A DNA stretch of 64,000 bases from an uncultured Alistipes sp. (GCA_944321185.1 CALUKH010000003.1:62001-126000), one strand, 5' to 3'; numbered from the stretch's first letter, positions 18,242-28,209 are shown. The notes: generated by a model from the sequence alone, not told the origin. A program made the numbers and translations.

Positions 18242-21200
18242 ATGAATCTGACGGAATATTCGCTGCGCAACGGCCGCGTGATCCTCTTTTTCCTGCTGGT
18301 GCTGCTGGTAGGCGGGGCCGCGGGTTTCGTGACGCTGGGCAAGAAGGAGGACTCGACGTTTGTTATCAAGAGCGCGTCGCTGCTCTGCTCCTGCCCGGGG
18401 GCGACACCGCGCGAGGTCGAACAGCTGGTCACCGAACCCATCGAACGCGAGGTGCAGTCGATGCGCCGCATCCACAAGATCACCTCGGAGTCCCGTTACG
18501 GGCTCTCGAAGATCCTGGTCGAACTTGACCCGGGCACGCCGGCCCGCGAAATCCCGCAGCTGTGGGACGAACTGCGGCGCAAGGCACTCGACATCCAGCC
18601 GCAGCTTCCGGCCGAGGCCTCGACGATCACCGTGGCGGACGATTACGGTGATGTCTACGGCATCTACTACGGGCTGTCGGCCGACGAGGGCTTCACCGAC
18701 GGCGAACTGCGCGATTGGGCGCAGCGGCTGAAGCGGGCGCTGGTGACGCTCGACGGCGTGCAGAAGGTGACCCTTTTCGGCGAGCCGACTCCCGTGGTGA
18801 ATGTCTACGTGAGCCTCTCGGCGCTGGCCAACTTTTCGATCCGCCCGGAGACGATCGCCGCCACGATCGGCCAACAGAACGCCATCGTCGACAGCGGCGA
18901 GAAGCAGGCCGGCGAGCTGCAGATTCGCATCCTCGAGGAGGGAACCTACCGCACGCTCGACGATCTGGAGAATCAGCTGCTCATTTCGGCCGCGGGCAAG
19001 CAGTACCGGCTGGGCGATCTGGCCCGCATCGAACGGGCGCAGGTCGAGCCGCCGCAGACGCTGATGCGCGTCGACGGCCGCCGCGCCATCGGCATCGGCA
19101 TTTCGACCGAAGCGGGGGCCGACGTCGTCCGTACGGGCGAGTGCATCGACGAGCAGCTGGAGACGCTCCGCGCGCAGATGCCCCTGGGGCTGGAGCTGAC
19201 GGTCCTCTATCCCGAAAACCGCATCGCCCGTGAGGCCACGCGCACGTTTCTGTGGAATCTGGCCGCATCGGTGGCCATCGTCGTTCTGGTGATCATGCTC
19301 GTGATGGGCATCCGCTCGGGGGCGCTCATCGGCTCGTCGCTGTTGTTTTCGATCGGCGGTACGCTGCTGGCCATGCAGCTGGTGGGCGAGGGGCTGAACC
19401 GCACGTCGCTCGCCGGTTTCATCATCGCCATGGGCATGCTCGTCGACAACGCCATCGTCGTCACGGACAACGCCCGGCAGGCCATGCTGCGCGGTGTGGC
19501 GCGCCGCCGGGCCCTGGTCGAGGGGGCCAATTCGCCGCGCTGGAGCCTGTTGGGCGCCACGCTGATTGCCATCTTTTCGTTCCTGCCGCTGTATCTGGCG
19601 CCGTCATCCGTGGCCGAGATCGTGCGGCCGCTGTTCGTCGTCGTGGCCTTCTCGCTGGGGTGGAGCTGGCTGCTGGCCCTGACGCAGACGCCGCTCTTCG
19701 GCGAGGTCATGCTCCGCGTCGCGCCCGCGGCGGGCGACCCCTACGATACGCCGTTCTACCGCCGTTTCGACCGTCTGCTCGGGGTGTTGCTGCGCCATCG
19801 TCTGGCGACCGTTCTGGTGGTGGCGGGGCTCTTCGCCGGGTCGCTGCTGCTCATGGGCCGCATGCCGCAGAACTTCTTCCCGTCGCTCGATAAACCCTAT
19901 TTCCGGGCCGACGTCCTGCTGCCCGAGGGCTTCAACATCCGCGATACGGAGCGTCACATGGCGGCCATGGAGGCGTGGCTGCACGAACAGCCCGAGGTCA
20001 GGTGCGTCTCGTGGACGGCCGGATCGACCCCGCCGCGCTACTATCTGGCCAGCGGCAGCGTCTCGCAGCGTCCGAATTTCGGCAATCTGCTCGTCGAGCT
20101 GCACGACAGCCGGATGACGGCCGCCGTCGAGGAGCGTTTCAACGACTGGGTCACGGCCTCGTTTCCCGACGTGTGGCTGCGCTCGTCGCTCTTCAAGCTC
20201 TCGCCCGTGCCGGATGCGGCGATCGAGTTCGGATTCATCGGCCAGGAGATCGACACGCTGCGACGGCTGACGGCGGCGGCCGAAGCCATCATGTGGCGTA
20301 ACCCGCAGGCCGTGAACATCCGCAACAGCTGGGGCAACCGCATCCCGACGTGGATGCCCCTCTACTCGCAGATGAAGGGCCAGCGCATCGGCATCACGCG
20401 CAGCCAGCTGGCCCGCGGCATCACCATCGCCACTGCGGGCTATCCGCTGGGCCGTTACCGCGAGGGCGACCTCACGATGCCGATTCTGCTCAAGGACGAA
20501 AACATCGCCTCCTACAACCTGACCAACCTCGAGGCGCTGCCGATCTTCAACCCCACGGGGCGGGTCTTCTCGATCGAACAGGCCACCGACGGATTCCGGT
20601 TCGACTTCCGGCCGGGGGTGATCCGCCGTTTCGACCGCCAGCGGGTGATGAAGGCGCAGTGCGATCCGGCACGCGGGGTCAACACCATGCAGCTCTTCAC
20701 GGCGTTGCGCGATTCGATCCGCTGCCAGGTGACGCTCCCCGAGGGCTACACGATGCGCATCTTCGGCGAGCAGGAGAGCCAGCAGGAGTCCAATGCCGCT
20801 CTGGGCCGCTACCTGCCGCTGACCCTCGTGCTGATTTTCCTCGTGCTGCTGCTCCTGTTCCGCAACTACCGCGAGCCGGTGGTGATCCTGCTGATGATTC
20901 CGCTCATCGGAATCGGCGTGGTGCTGGGGCTGATCGTCACGGGCCGGGTCTTCAACTTCTTCTCGCTGCTCGGCCTGCTGGGGCTGGTGGGCATGAACGT
21001 CAAGAACGCCGTGGTGCTGGTCGAACAGATCGGCGTGCTGCGTGCTGCGGGACGGCCTCCGCGCGAGGCGCTTGTCGAGGCCACGCGCAGCCGTATCGTC
21101 CCGGTGACGATGGCCTCGGGAACCACCATCCTGGGCATGCTGCCCCTGTTGTTCGACGCCCTGTTCGGCGCCATGGCCGCCACGATCATGGGCGGGCTGC

Positions 21201-21268
21201 TCGTGGCAACCGTCTTGACGATCTTCGTGCTGCCCGTCGTCTATGCCCTCTTTTATCGAATCCGTTGA
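18242..21268 (+). CDS. RND family inner membrane efflux pump
   Basis: This 1008-aa protein has the duplicated 12-helix RND layout with two large periplasmic loops. The TM4 proton-relay region reads GMLVDNAIVV, i.e. Asp-Asn where AcrB has Asp-Asp. The TM10 Lys is present in NVKNAVVLVEQ. This resembles the HAE1/HAE2-type multidrug exporters of Bacteroidetes rather than metal-specific CusA, though substrate cannot be told. It forms a tripartite pump with its adaptor and outer membrane factor neighbours; the gap to the TolC-like gene is 2 nt. Confidence 0.95.
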   Translation: MNLTEYSLRNGRVILFFLLVLLVGGAAGFVTLGKKEDSTFVIKSASLLCSCPGATPREVEQLVTEPIEREVQSMRRIHKITSESRYGLSKILVELDPGTPAREIPQLWDELRRKALDIQPQLPAEASTITVADDYGDVYGIYYGLSADEGFTDGELRDWAQRLKRALVTLDGVQKVTLFGEPTPVVNVYVSLSALANFSIRPETIAATIGQQNAIVDSGEKQAGELQIRILEEGTYRTLDDLENQLLISAAGKQYRLGDLARIERAQVEPPQTLMRVDGRRAIGIGISTEAGADVVRTGECIDEQLETLRAQMPLGLELTVLYPENRIAREATRTFLWNLAASVAIVVLVIMLVMGIRSGALIGSSLLFSIGGTLLAMQLVGEGLNRTSLAGFIIAMGMLVDNAIVVTDNARQAMLRGVARRRALVEGANSPRWSLLGATLIAIFSFLPLYLAPSSVAEIVRPLFVVVAFSLGWSWLLALTQTPLFGEVMLRVAPAAGDPYDTPFYRRFDRLLGVLLRHRLATVLVVAGLFAGSLLLMGRMPQNFFPSLDKPYFRADVLLPEGFNIRDTERHMAAMEAWLHEQPEVRCVSWTAGSTPPRYYLASGSVSQRPNFGNLLVELHDSRMTAAVEERFNDWVTASFPDVWLRSSLFKLSPVPDAAIEFGFIGQEIDTLRRLTAAAEAIMWRNPQAVNIRNSWGNRIPTWMPLYSQMKGQRIGITRSQLARGITIATAGYPLGRYREGDLTMPILLKDENIASYNLTNLEALPIFNPTGRVFSIEQATDGFRFDFRPGVIRRFDRQRVMKAQCDPARGVNTMQLFTALRDSIRCQVTLPEGYTMRIFGEQESQQESNAALGRYLPLTLVLIFLVLLLLFRNYREPVVILLMIPLIGIGVVLGLIVTGRVFNFFSLLGLLGLVGMNVKNAVVLVEQIGVLRAAGRPPREALVEATRSRIVPVTMASGTTILGMLPLLFDALFGAMAATIMGGLLVATVLTIFVLPVVYALFYRIR

Positions 21269-21270
21269 TC

Positions 21271-22515
21271 ATGAAACCGTTGCTATTGATTCTGATGCTG
21301 GGGCTTGCACCGGTGCCGCCGGCCGTCGGGCAGACCACGCTCGAGGCCTACCGCACGCAGGTCGCCTCCTACAGCCGGGCTCTGAAGATCGCCGCCTCGC
21401 GGAGCGAAGCCGCCGCCGGGGAGGCTGCCGCCGCCCGCACGGGTTACCTGCCCCGCCTGTCGCTTGCCGGGGATTTCTCCTGCGCGTTCCGCTGTCGTGA
21501 CGGTGCCGAACCGTGGACGTTCAGCGTGCTGCCGCAACTCGTGCAGACGCTCTACGGAGGCGGAGGGGTGCGGGCGGCGGCCCGTCAGACGGCACTCGGG
21601 CACGACATCGCCCTCTGCGAGGAGGAATTCTCGCATCTGGAGGTGCGCTATGCGGCCGAATATGCCTACTGGAGCCTCTCGGCCGTGGAGCTCTATGCCG
21701 GGGCGATGCGCGAATACGTCGCGCTGATCCGCTCGCTGCAAGAGGTTGTCGAACGCCGTTTCGAGGAGGGGTATATCGCCCGCGGCGACGTGCTGATGAT
21801 CGATGCCCGGCTGAGCGAAGCGGAGTATTCGCTGGTAAGCGTCGAGCAGAACCGCGAGGTGGCCCTGCACAACTTCAACATTCTGCGCGGTACGGATGCC
21901 GCACAGCCTGTCGTGCTGGCCACGGGGATCCGCGATACGCTGCCCATGCCGCAACGGATTCCGGCCGGCGAAGCCGTGGCACGGCGTCCCGACCACACGG
22001 CAGCGCTGCTGCGCACGGAGCAGGCCGACGAAGGGGTGCGGGCGGCCCGCGCGCCGTACAATCCCCAGCTGAACGTCGGGGTGGGGGGCTCGTGGCAGCC
22101 CGCGCAGCCCAATCGCAACGGACGGACGCTGCTCGACGGTTCGGTCTTCGTGCAGCTGTCGGTTCCGATCTTCCACTGGGGCGAACGCCGCCGCACGGTG
22201 GCCGCCGCCCGGGCCGCCCGTGATGAGATCCGCTGGACGGCCGAGCAGCGTTACGACGATATCGTCCGCGAGGAGATGAACGGCTGGACGGCCCTCGTCC
22301 AGAGCCGGGCCCAGGTCGAGGCCTCGGAGGCGAGCCTGCGCATTGCGGGCGAGAACCTGCAGATCAGCACCTACTCCTACGGCGAGGGGCTGGCGACGAT
22401 TCTCGACGTCCTGCAGGCACAGCTGAGTTGGATCCAGCTCTATACGAATGCCATCCGCGCCCATTTCAACTACGCCGCCGCCGTTTCTGACTACCGCCGC
22501 ATTACGGTGCAGTGA
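21271..22515 (+). CDS. TolC family outer membrane factor
   Basis: This 414-aa protein has a cleavable signal peptide (MKPLLLILMLGLAPVPPAVGQ) and two repeated coiled-coil/beta regions of the outer membrane efflux protein family: TLEAYRTQVASYSRALKIA at the front, ARRPDHTAALLRTEQADEGVRAARAP-like text (ARRPDHTAALLRTEQ), and the SIPIFHWGERR-type strand (here SVPIFHWGERRRTV). It would form the trimeric exit duct of the RND pump encoded just upstream. The start two bases after the pump stop supports co-translation. Confidence 0.93.
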   Translation: MKPLLLILMLGLAPVPPAVGQTTLEAYRTQVASYSRALKIAASRSEAAAGEAAAARTGYLPRLSLAGDFSCAFRCRDGAEPWTFSVLPQLVQTLYGGGGVRAAARQTALGHDIALCEEEFSHLEVRYAAEYAYWSLSAVELYAGAMREYVALIRSLQEVVERRFEEGYIARGDVLMIDARLSEAEYSLVSVEQNREVALHNFNILRGTDAAQPVVLATGIRDTLPMPQRIPAGEAVARRPDHTAALLRTEQADEGVRAARAPYNPQLNVGVGGSWQPAQPNRNGRTLLDGSVFVQLSVPIFHWGERRRTVAAARAARDEIRWTAEQRYDDIVREEMNGWTALVQSRAQVEASEASLRIAGENLQISTYSYGEGLATILDVLQAQLSWIQLYTNAIRAHFNYAAAVSDYRRITVQ

Positions 22516-22536
22516 CCCCATGCGGCATCGGGCCAG

Positions 22537-22581
22537 AAAAAACGGAGGCTCCGAACCTTCCGCGTGGAGGGGGAGTCTCCG
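22537..22581 (-). terminator. Terminator of the osmC-like gene
   Basis: Read on the minus strand, CGGAGACTCC pairs with GGAGCCTCCG (one mismatch), followed by a run of six T. It lies between the convergent TolC-like and OsmC-like genes and may serve both. Confidence 0.75.
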
Positions 22582-22651
22582 TCCGATGTTTTCCCGGAGG
22601 CCGGATTCCGATGCGTGCGCCACGTTCCGGCCCGGTTCAGACCGCGCGGGG

Positions 22652-23059
22652 TCAGACCTTGGCGGGGGCCATGTTGACGACGGCGATTTCGCGCGATACG
22701 GGGGCGATGCGGCCGAGCATCTGAACCAGCCCGCAGTATTTGTCGTGGGTGAGTTCGAGGGCACGGCTCGCCTTCGCACAATCGGCCTCGCCGGCACACG
22801 CGACGTTGTAGACCACGTGGAAGCAGGTAAAGATGCTCTCGGCCTGCAGCGTTTCGGTCGACAGTTCGCCCGTGACGCTGATCTCGAAACTCTTCGGGGT
22901 CAGGCGTTCGCGCTTCATGATGGCGGCAGCGGTCTGACCCGCACACTGTGCCGCGGCGTAGAGCAGTAGCTCCTTGGGATTCATCGAGGCCGTATCGGCC
23001 CCTCCGCGCGGTTCGAAACGCCCGGCGCGGTTCATCTGTACGTTCACTTTTTCAGTCAT
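22652..23059 (-). CDS. OsmC/Ohr family protein
   Basis: This 135-aa protein has the OsmC fold features: the first conserved Cys in AAAQCAGQTAAAIM (Cys39) and the second in KYCGLVQML, with the intervening IFTCFHVVYNV strand. OsmC proteins reduce organic hydroperoxides with these two Cys residues. I chose the ATG giving MTEKVNVQMN; the open frame extends 13 codons upstream without family similarity. It is a single-gene unit, divergent from the TPR gene. The exact substrate is unknown. Confidence 0.85.
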   Translation of the reverse strand: MTEKVNVQMNRAGRFEPRGGADTASMNPKELLLYAAAQCAGQTAAAIMKRERLTPKSFEISVTGELSTETLQAESIFTCFHVVYNVACAGEADCAKASRALELTHDKYCGLVQMLGRIAPVSREIAVVNMAPAKV

Positions 23060-23138
23060 GGTTTCTGGTTTTTGGTTTGAACAACAGGTCAAGGGCAAAT
23101 TCCGTTCCTTTGGAGGTGTGTCGTCGGATAAATTTTCT

Positions 23139-23146
23139 TATCTTTG
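23139..23146 (+). promoter_or_regulatory. -7-like box for the TPR/outer membrane protein pair
   Basis: TATCTTTG fits TAnnTTTG exactly, 56 nt before the TPR protein start. The only TTTG upstream (23109) is 26 nt away, longer than usual. Confidence 0.5.
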
Positions 23147-23202
23147 TCCGATTCTCCACCCTCCCCGGACGACCGGGGCGCGGAGACAAATACGATTGGA
23201 TT

Positions 23203-26181
23203 ATGCGAAGATTCCGAATATTGCTGCCCTTGTTGGCATTGGCGATCTGCATGCCCGGGGCGCGGGCTGCGGATTCCGATCCCGAAACCCTTGTGCGGCG
23301 GGCCCGCGATCTGTTCGGCTACGGCCGCTGGAGCGATGCCCGACATGAACTGCTGCGTGCCGGTCAGGCCCTCGACCCCGCAGATCGTCAGCTTGCCCAG
23401 GAGATCGAATACTATCTGGCGGCGTGTGCCGTCGAGTTGGGCAGTGCCGATGCCGAAGCCGCCCTGCGCCGCTTCGAGGAGCGCTACCCGGAGTCGGTCT
23501 ATGCGAACGACGTCCGCTTCTCGCTGGGATCGTTCTACTGCTCGGCCGGCAACATGGCCAAGGCCCGCGAAGCCTTCGAACGCACCAACTACAAGTCCCT
23601 GAGCGCCCCGCGCCGCGAACAGTACGACATCCGCATGGGGTATGTCGAGTTTTCGGACGGCCGTTACAAGGAGGCCTACGACCACTTCTCGCGCATCGGC
23701 AGCCGCAGCGAATATGCCGACCATGCGCAGTATTACCTCTCCTATATCGATTATGCCGAGGGGCGTTACGCCCGGGCCAAACAGGGCTTCAAGGCCCTTT
23801 CGCGGAGCGATGCCTACGGCGAGCTGGTGCCTTACTACCTGCTTCAGATCGAATTCCGCGAGGGCAACTACCGCTATGTCGTGGACAACGGCGACGAGCT
23901 GGCCCGGCGGGCCGTGCCCGAACGGCGGGCCGAACTCGAACGCGTGATTGCCGAATCGTGGTTCCGGCTCGAGGATTACAACCGTACGCTGGAGCATCTC
24001 AAGGCTTTCCGCGATGCGGGCGGCGAGATGGACCGCGACGCCAGCTATCTGGAGGGCTTCTCGCTCTACCGCACGGCACGCTATGCCGAGGCGGCCGAAT
24101 GGCTGCGCAAGGCGTGCGGCGCCGAGGATGCGCTGACGCAGAACGCCTCCTACCACCTGGCCGACTGCTACCTGCGCGCCGGTGACAAGCAGCGGGCCAT
24201 GCAGGCCTTTGCGATGGCGGCCGACGAGAAACTCGACGCCACCGTGGCTGAGGATGCCCTCTTCAACTACGCCAAGCTGCAGTACGAACTGGGCGGCGGA
24301 GCCTTCAACGGGGCGATCAATCTGCTGACGCGCTACATCGAACGCTACCCCTCGTCGCCGCGGACCCCCGAGGCGCGTACGCTGCTGATTGCCGCCTACT
24401 ACAATTCGCGCGACTACGAGGCTGCCTACCGGGCCATCCGTGCCATGCCTTCGGGCGATGCGGAGATCCGTGCGGCCCAGCAGAAGATCGCCTACTACCG
24501 CGGCCTGGAGGCCTTCAAGGCGGGCGATATGCCGACGGCCCGGCAGTGTTTCGCCGAGGCGCAGGCCACGAACATCAGCCCCAAGTATACGGCCCTGAGC
24601 ACCTTCTGGCAGGGTGAGATCGCCTTCGCCGGAGGGGATTACGCCGTGGCGGCCGCCAAATACAACGCCTATCTGAAACGGGCGCCGCGCAGCGAGCGCG
24701 AATACGCTCTGGCGTGGTACAATCTGGGCTACTGCGCCTTCGATCGCAACGACTGGGCGCAGGCCGGCAATTCGTTCGAACGCTTCCTGGCGGCCTATGC
24801 GCCGCGTGACCGCTACCGGGCCGATGCGCTGAACCGTCTGGGCGACGTGGCCTATTCGGACCGCCGCTTCGAGGAGGCCGTCGGAGAGTACGACCGTGCC
24901 ATCGCGCTGGCCACTCCCGAGCAGGAGTATGCCCGTTATAAACGGGCTGTGACGCTCGGCATCCTCGGCCGTACGGATCAGAAACTGCAGGCTCTGCGGC
25001 AGATCGAGGCCGGGGGAGGCGACTATGCCGAAGCGGCCTCCTACGAACTGGGCCGCAGCTACATCGCCCAGGGTCGCTATGCCGAGGGGGCCGCACAGCT
25101 CGAACGCTTCGTGGCGAAGTATCCAGCCTCGCAGCGCGTGACGGCCGCCTGGTCGGATCTGGGTCTGGCCTATCTGAATCTGGGCAACAAGCAGAAGTCG
25201 CTGGCCTGCTACGATCGGGTGGTGGAGACGGCCCCGCAGTCGTCCGAGGCCCGCGGTGCGATGCAGAGCATCCGCGAGATCTATGTCTCGGAGGGCGATG
25301 CCGACGCCTATTTCGACTATGCGGCCCGGGCCGGCATGGAGAGCGATCTGACGGCCCTGTCGCGCGATTCGCTCTCGTTCGCCGCGGCGCAGAAACTCTA
25401 TCTCGACGGCGACCGTACGGCTGCCACGCGCTCCCTGAACAGCTATCTCGAGAACTATCCGAAGGGATCCTACCGCACCGATGCCCTCTACTACCTGAGC
25501 GACTGCTATCTGGTGGCCGGCGACCGGCCGCGGGCCATCGAGACGCTGACGGCACTGGCCGATCAGGGCCGGACGCAGTATACGGTTCCGGTGCTGGAGA
25601 AGCTCTCGGAGATGACCTTTGCCGACGGACGCTGGGACGAGGCTGCGTCGGCCTACCGGCGGCTCTACGATGCGGCTCCGTCGCGTACGGCACGCGAGGA
25701 TGCCATGACGGGATACGTGCGGGCCACGGTGGCCGGGGGTGATGCCGCAAAGATCGCCGCCATGGCCGCCGATGTCGAGGCCTGCAAGGATGCCGGCACG
25801 GTAGCCACCCGCGAGGCAAAATATGCGCTGGCCACCCAGCTGCGTGAGGCGGGCGATGCGGCGGGTGCCGCAAGACTCTACCGCGATCTGGCCACGGAGG
25901 TCCGCACGAAGGAGGGTTCCGAGGCGGCCTACCGCCTCATCGAGCAGACCTTCGCCTCGGGCGACATGGACCGCACCGAAAAGGAGGTCTTCGCCCTCTC
26001 GGACCGCGAGCCGCAGCCCTACTGGCTGGCCAAGGCCTACCTGCTGCTGGGCGAGGTCTATGTCCGCCGGGGCGATACGTTCCAGGCACGGGCCACGTGG
26101 CAGAGCGTGGCCGACGGATATTCGCCCGACGACGACGGAATCGTCGAGGAGGCCCGGGCTCGAATCGCAAAACTCAACTGA
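23203..26181 (+). CDS. Large periplasmic TPR protein
   Basis: This 992-aa protein has a signal peptide (MRRFRILLPLLALAICMPGARAA). Almost its entire length is built of tetratricopeptide-like helix pairs with recurring A..Y...G-F.-A..F texts such as GDVAYSDRRFEEAVGEYDRA and SYIAQGRYAEGAAQLERF. It resembles the long TPR proteins of Bacteroidetes related to YbgF/BamD-type repeats. It is probably periplasmic and acts as a protein-binding scaffold. The next gene, two bases downstream, encodes an outer membrane barrel, so the two likely form one assembly. No enzymatic domain is visible. Confidence 0.85.
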   Translation: MRRFRILLPLLALAICMPGARAADSDPETLVRRARDLFGYGRWSDARHELLRAGQALDPADRQLAQEIEYYLAACAVELGSADAEAALRRFEERYPESVYANDVRFSLGSFYCSAGNMAKAREAFERTNYKSLSAPRREQYDIRMGYVEFSDGRYKEAYDHFSRIGSRSEYADHAQYYLSYIDYAEGRYARAKQGFKALSRSDAYGELVPYYLLQIEFREGNYRYVVDNGDELARRAVPERRAELERVIAESWFRLEDYNRTLEHLKAFRDAGGEMDRDASYLEGFSLYRTARYAEAAEWLRKACGAEDALTQNASYHLADCYLRAGDKQRAMQAFAMAADEKLDATVAEDALFNYAKLQYELGGGAFNGAINLLTRYIERYPSSPRTPEARTLLIAAYYNSRDYEAAYRAIRAMPSGDAEIRAAQQKIAYYRGLEAFKAGDMPTARQCFAEAQATNISPKYTALSTFWQGEIAFAGGDYAVAAAKYNAYLKRAPRSEREYALAWYNLGYCAFDRNDWAQAGNSFERFLAAYAPRDRYRADALNRLGDVAYSDRRFEEAVGEYDRAIALATPEQEYARYKRAVTLGILGRTDQKLQALRQIEAGGGDYAEAASYELGRSYIAQGRYAEGAAQLERFVAKYPASQRVTAAWSDLGLAYLNLGNKQKSLACYDRVVETAPQSSEARGAMQSIREIYVSEGDADAYFDYAARAGMESDLTALSRDSLSFAAAQKLYLDGDRTAATRSLNSYLENYPKGSYRTDALYYLSDCYLVAGDRPRAIETLTALADQGRTQYTVPVLEKLSEMTFADGRWDEAASAYRRLYDAAPSRTAREDAMTGYVRATVAGGDAAKIAAMAADVEACKDAGTVATREAKYALATQLREAGDAAGAARLYRDLATEVRTKEGSEAAYRLIEQTFASGDMDRTEKEVFALSDREPQPYWLAKAYLLLGEVYVRRGDTFQARATWQSVADGYSPDDDGIVEEARARIAKLN

Positions 26182-26183
26182 CG

Positions 26184-28022
26184 ATGAAACGTTTGTGGAT
26201 GATAGCCGCCTGTGCGGCGGTGCTGCCGCAACTGGTTGCGGCACAGGTGGAGAAACAGGTCGAGGTGACCAAGGCCTACGTGCCGCGTGTGGAGAGCGCC
26301 TCGAAGATTGCCATCGAACCCGACATGACCGATACGACGCACATGCGTCCGGAGATCGACTATACGGTGACGCCGCTGTCGCTGCGCACGACGCTCGCGA
26401 CGCGCCCGATCCGCCCGGCCACGGTCACCTACTGGGAGTTTAACCGTCCGCTGCCCGTCTACGTGAAGGTCGGGGCGGGGTATCCGCTCAATTCGGTGCT
26501 GGACTTCTACGCCACGACGCAGAACCCCTCGACGGGCTATGCCATGGTCTACGTCAACCACGAGGGGCAGTATGCAAAGATCGCCAATTCGTTCGGTGTG
26601 AAGAATAACTCCACGCGGATGTACAACCGGGCGGGCGTTGCGGCCGGGAAGTATCTCGGCCGTCAGACCCTCGAGGGCGAACTCTCCTACGACAACCGCA
26701 TGTATCATCGCTATGGAGCCTGGGCGCCCGCCGCAACGGGACTGGATTTCGGTGTCGGTGCCATGACCGACTACGGGGATGCAAGGCTGCAGCTGCGCTA
26801 TGGGGATGATTTCCAGGACCTTTCGCGTCTGAATTTCGAAGTGGCGCTGCATGGCGGGCTCTTCTTCGACCACACGGAGTGGCCGACCGATGCCGGACAG
26901 GGGGGCGAAGGCTCCATCGGCGCCCGGGGGCGTATCGCCTGGGCCTGGGGCCGGAGCCGCTTCGGTGTGGAGATCGGCTACGATTACATGGGCGGCCGGA
27001 AGTCGCTCGCAAGTGCCAATCAGCAGTTGATCCGGGCCGGCGTGCGCTACGGATTTGCGGGCGGTGTGGCGCGTCTGGACGTGGGGGTTGACTACTACCG
27101 CGACCGCATCACGACGACCTCCATGTCGGATTTCGAGCGTGGCAACTACCTCATTCCCCATCTCCGGCTGGATTTCAACCTCGGCGTTCCGGGTCTCAAA
27201 CCCTTCGTCGAGGCCGACGGAGGCGTGCGCCCGAACGACCTGCGTTCGCTCGCGGAGCAGAATCCCTTCGTGGGACCGGCCGCATGGCTCTACGGCCTGC
27301 CGGGGCTGGGCCGTACGGAGGTGACTGGAACGGCTCCGCTCGAAGGGGTTCCGGCCGACGGGGGATCCTCGCCGTGGCTGGCGAAGAGCTCGGTGGACTA
27401 CAATTTCCGTCTGGGACTGGGCGGCGGTCTCTGGCATTCGATCGTCAACTACCGCCTCTATGCCGGCTTCTCGATCCATGACAACCACCTCTTCTGGACG
27501 GGTTGGCAGGTGGCAACGCCCGAGTCGGGATGCGACGTGCTGTTCGTGCCGGTTCAGGCGCGTCAGACCGTCACGTCGCTCAACGGCGAGATCGAAATCC
27601 GCCCGTTGAGTTCGCTGAAGTTCGACCTCGGCGCCCACGGATATTTATATAACGACGAGACATCGCTCGAAAACGGCGCTCCGGCCTTTGCCGGCAACAT
27701 CGGTGTGACGTACGACGGGCGCAAGATCGCATTCGGCGTCGAGGCCCTGCTCGAGAGCGTGCGCAACTGGACGGTCTACCGCTATGCGCTGCTTCCGGCC
27801 GCGGAGGGTGCAACCCCGGCGGCCACGCCCGAATTTGCGGCGCTGCCGGCGTTCGAAACACCGTTCGGAGCCGATCTGCGGGCCCGTTTCGACTGGCACG
27901 TGTCGGGGCGTGTGACGCTCTTCGCCGAGGGGCGCAACCTGCTGAATCGCAAGCTCTACAACCAGGCCTGGTTCCCGGAGTTGGGCGCTCACTTCATCTT
28001 GGGCATCAAGGCCAACTTCTGA
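26184..28022 (+). CDS. Outer membrane beta-barrel protein paired with the TPR protein
   Basis: This 612-aa protein has a signal peptide (MKRLWMIAACAAVLPQLVAAQ), a short N-terminal stretch (EKQVEVTKAYVPRVESASKI) and then about twenty amphipathic strands ending with the TonB-receptor-like C terminus FILGIKANF. The last strands carry the RVTLFAEGRNLLNRKLYNQ text common in TonB-dependent receptors, but there is no plug domain. It is probably a plugless receptor-type barrel that uses the co-encoded TPR protein, two bases upstream, as periplasmic partner. Function unknown. Confidence 0.75.
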   Translation: MKRLWMIAACAAVLPQLVAAQVEKQVEVTKAYVPRVESASKIAIEPDMTDTTHMRPEIDYTVTPLSLRTTLATRPIRPATVTYWEFNRPLPVYVKVGAGYPLNSVLDFYATTQNPSTGYAMVYVNHEGQYAKIANSFGVKNNSTRMYNRAGVAAGKYLGRQTLEGELSYDNRMYHRYGAWAPAATGLDFGVGAMTDYGDARLQLRYGDDFQDLSRLNFEVALHGGLFFDHTEWPTDAGQGGEGSIGARGRIAWAWGRSRFGVEIGYDYMGGRKSLASANQQLIRAGVRYGFAGGVARLDVGVDYYRDRITTTSMSDFERGNYLIPHLRLDFNLGVPGLKPFVEADGGVRPNDLRSLAEQNPFVGPAAWLYGLPGLGRTEVTGTAPLEGVPADGGSSPWLAKSSVDYNFRLGLGGGLWHSIVNYRLYAGFSIHDNHLFWTGWQVATPESGCDVLFVPVQARQTVTSLNGEIEIRPLSSLKFDLGAHGYLYNDETSLENGAPAFAGNIGVTYDGRKIAFGVEALLESVRNWTVYRYALLPAAEGATPAATPEFAALPAFETPFGADLRARFDWHVSGRVTLFAEGRNLLNRKLYNQAWFPELGAHFILGIKANF

Positions 28023-28091
28023 TGCGGCGATGCGGCTGACGGGGTCTTCCCGGCGGGGCGGCTGACGGGGCCCTCGCGATCCGGGCGGTTT

Positions 28092-28117
28092 CGACCGAAA
28101 GATGGTTTTTTCGGTCG
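28092..28117. other. Hairpin downstream of the outer membrane barrel gene
   Basis: The perfect inverted repeat CGACCGAA (28092-28099) / TTCGGTCG (28110-28117) has a T-rich loop but no T-tract after the stem. It may be a weak terminator or an mRNA 3' end stabiliser. Confidence 0.4.
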
Positions 28118-28143
28118 CTGTGGAAAACTGTGCGGGATTTTTG

Positions 28144-28184
28144 CTATCTTGACACGTGTTGCGGTCGGATCCGCGACACGTGTC
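28144..28184 (+). promoter_or_regulatory. Leader region of the SOD-rubredoxin gene: -7-like box and paired palindromes
   Basis: A degenerate -7 box, CTATCTTG, is at 28144-28150. Directly after it come GACACGTGTT (28151-28160) and GACACGTGTC (28175-28184, a perfect palindrome), 24 bp apart. The flanks also pair, so 28151-28164 and 28171-28184 form a 14-bp stem with one wobble and a 6-nt loop. The region ends 25 nt before the start codon. It could be a repressor operator pair just downstream of the promoter or a 5' mRNA hairpin. Confidence 0.55.
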
Positions 28185-28209
28185 GTTCATTTATCAAAAC
28201 CGTACCGTT

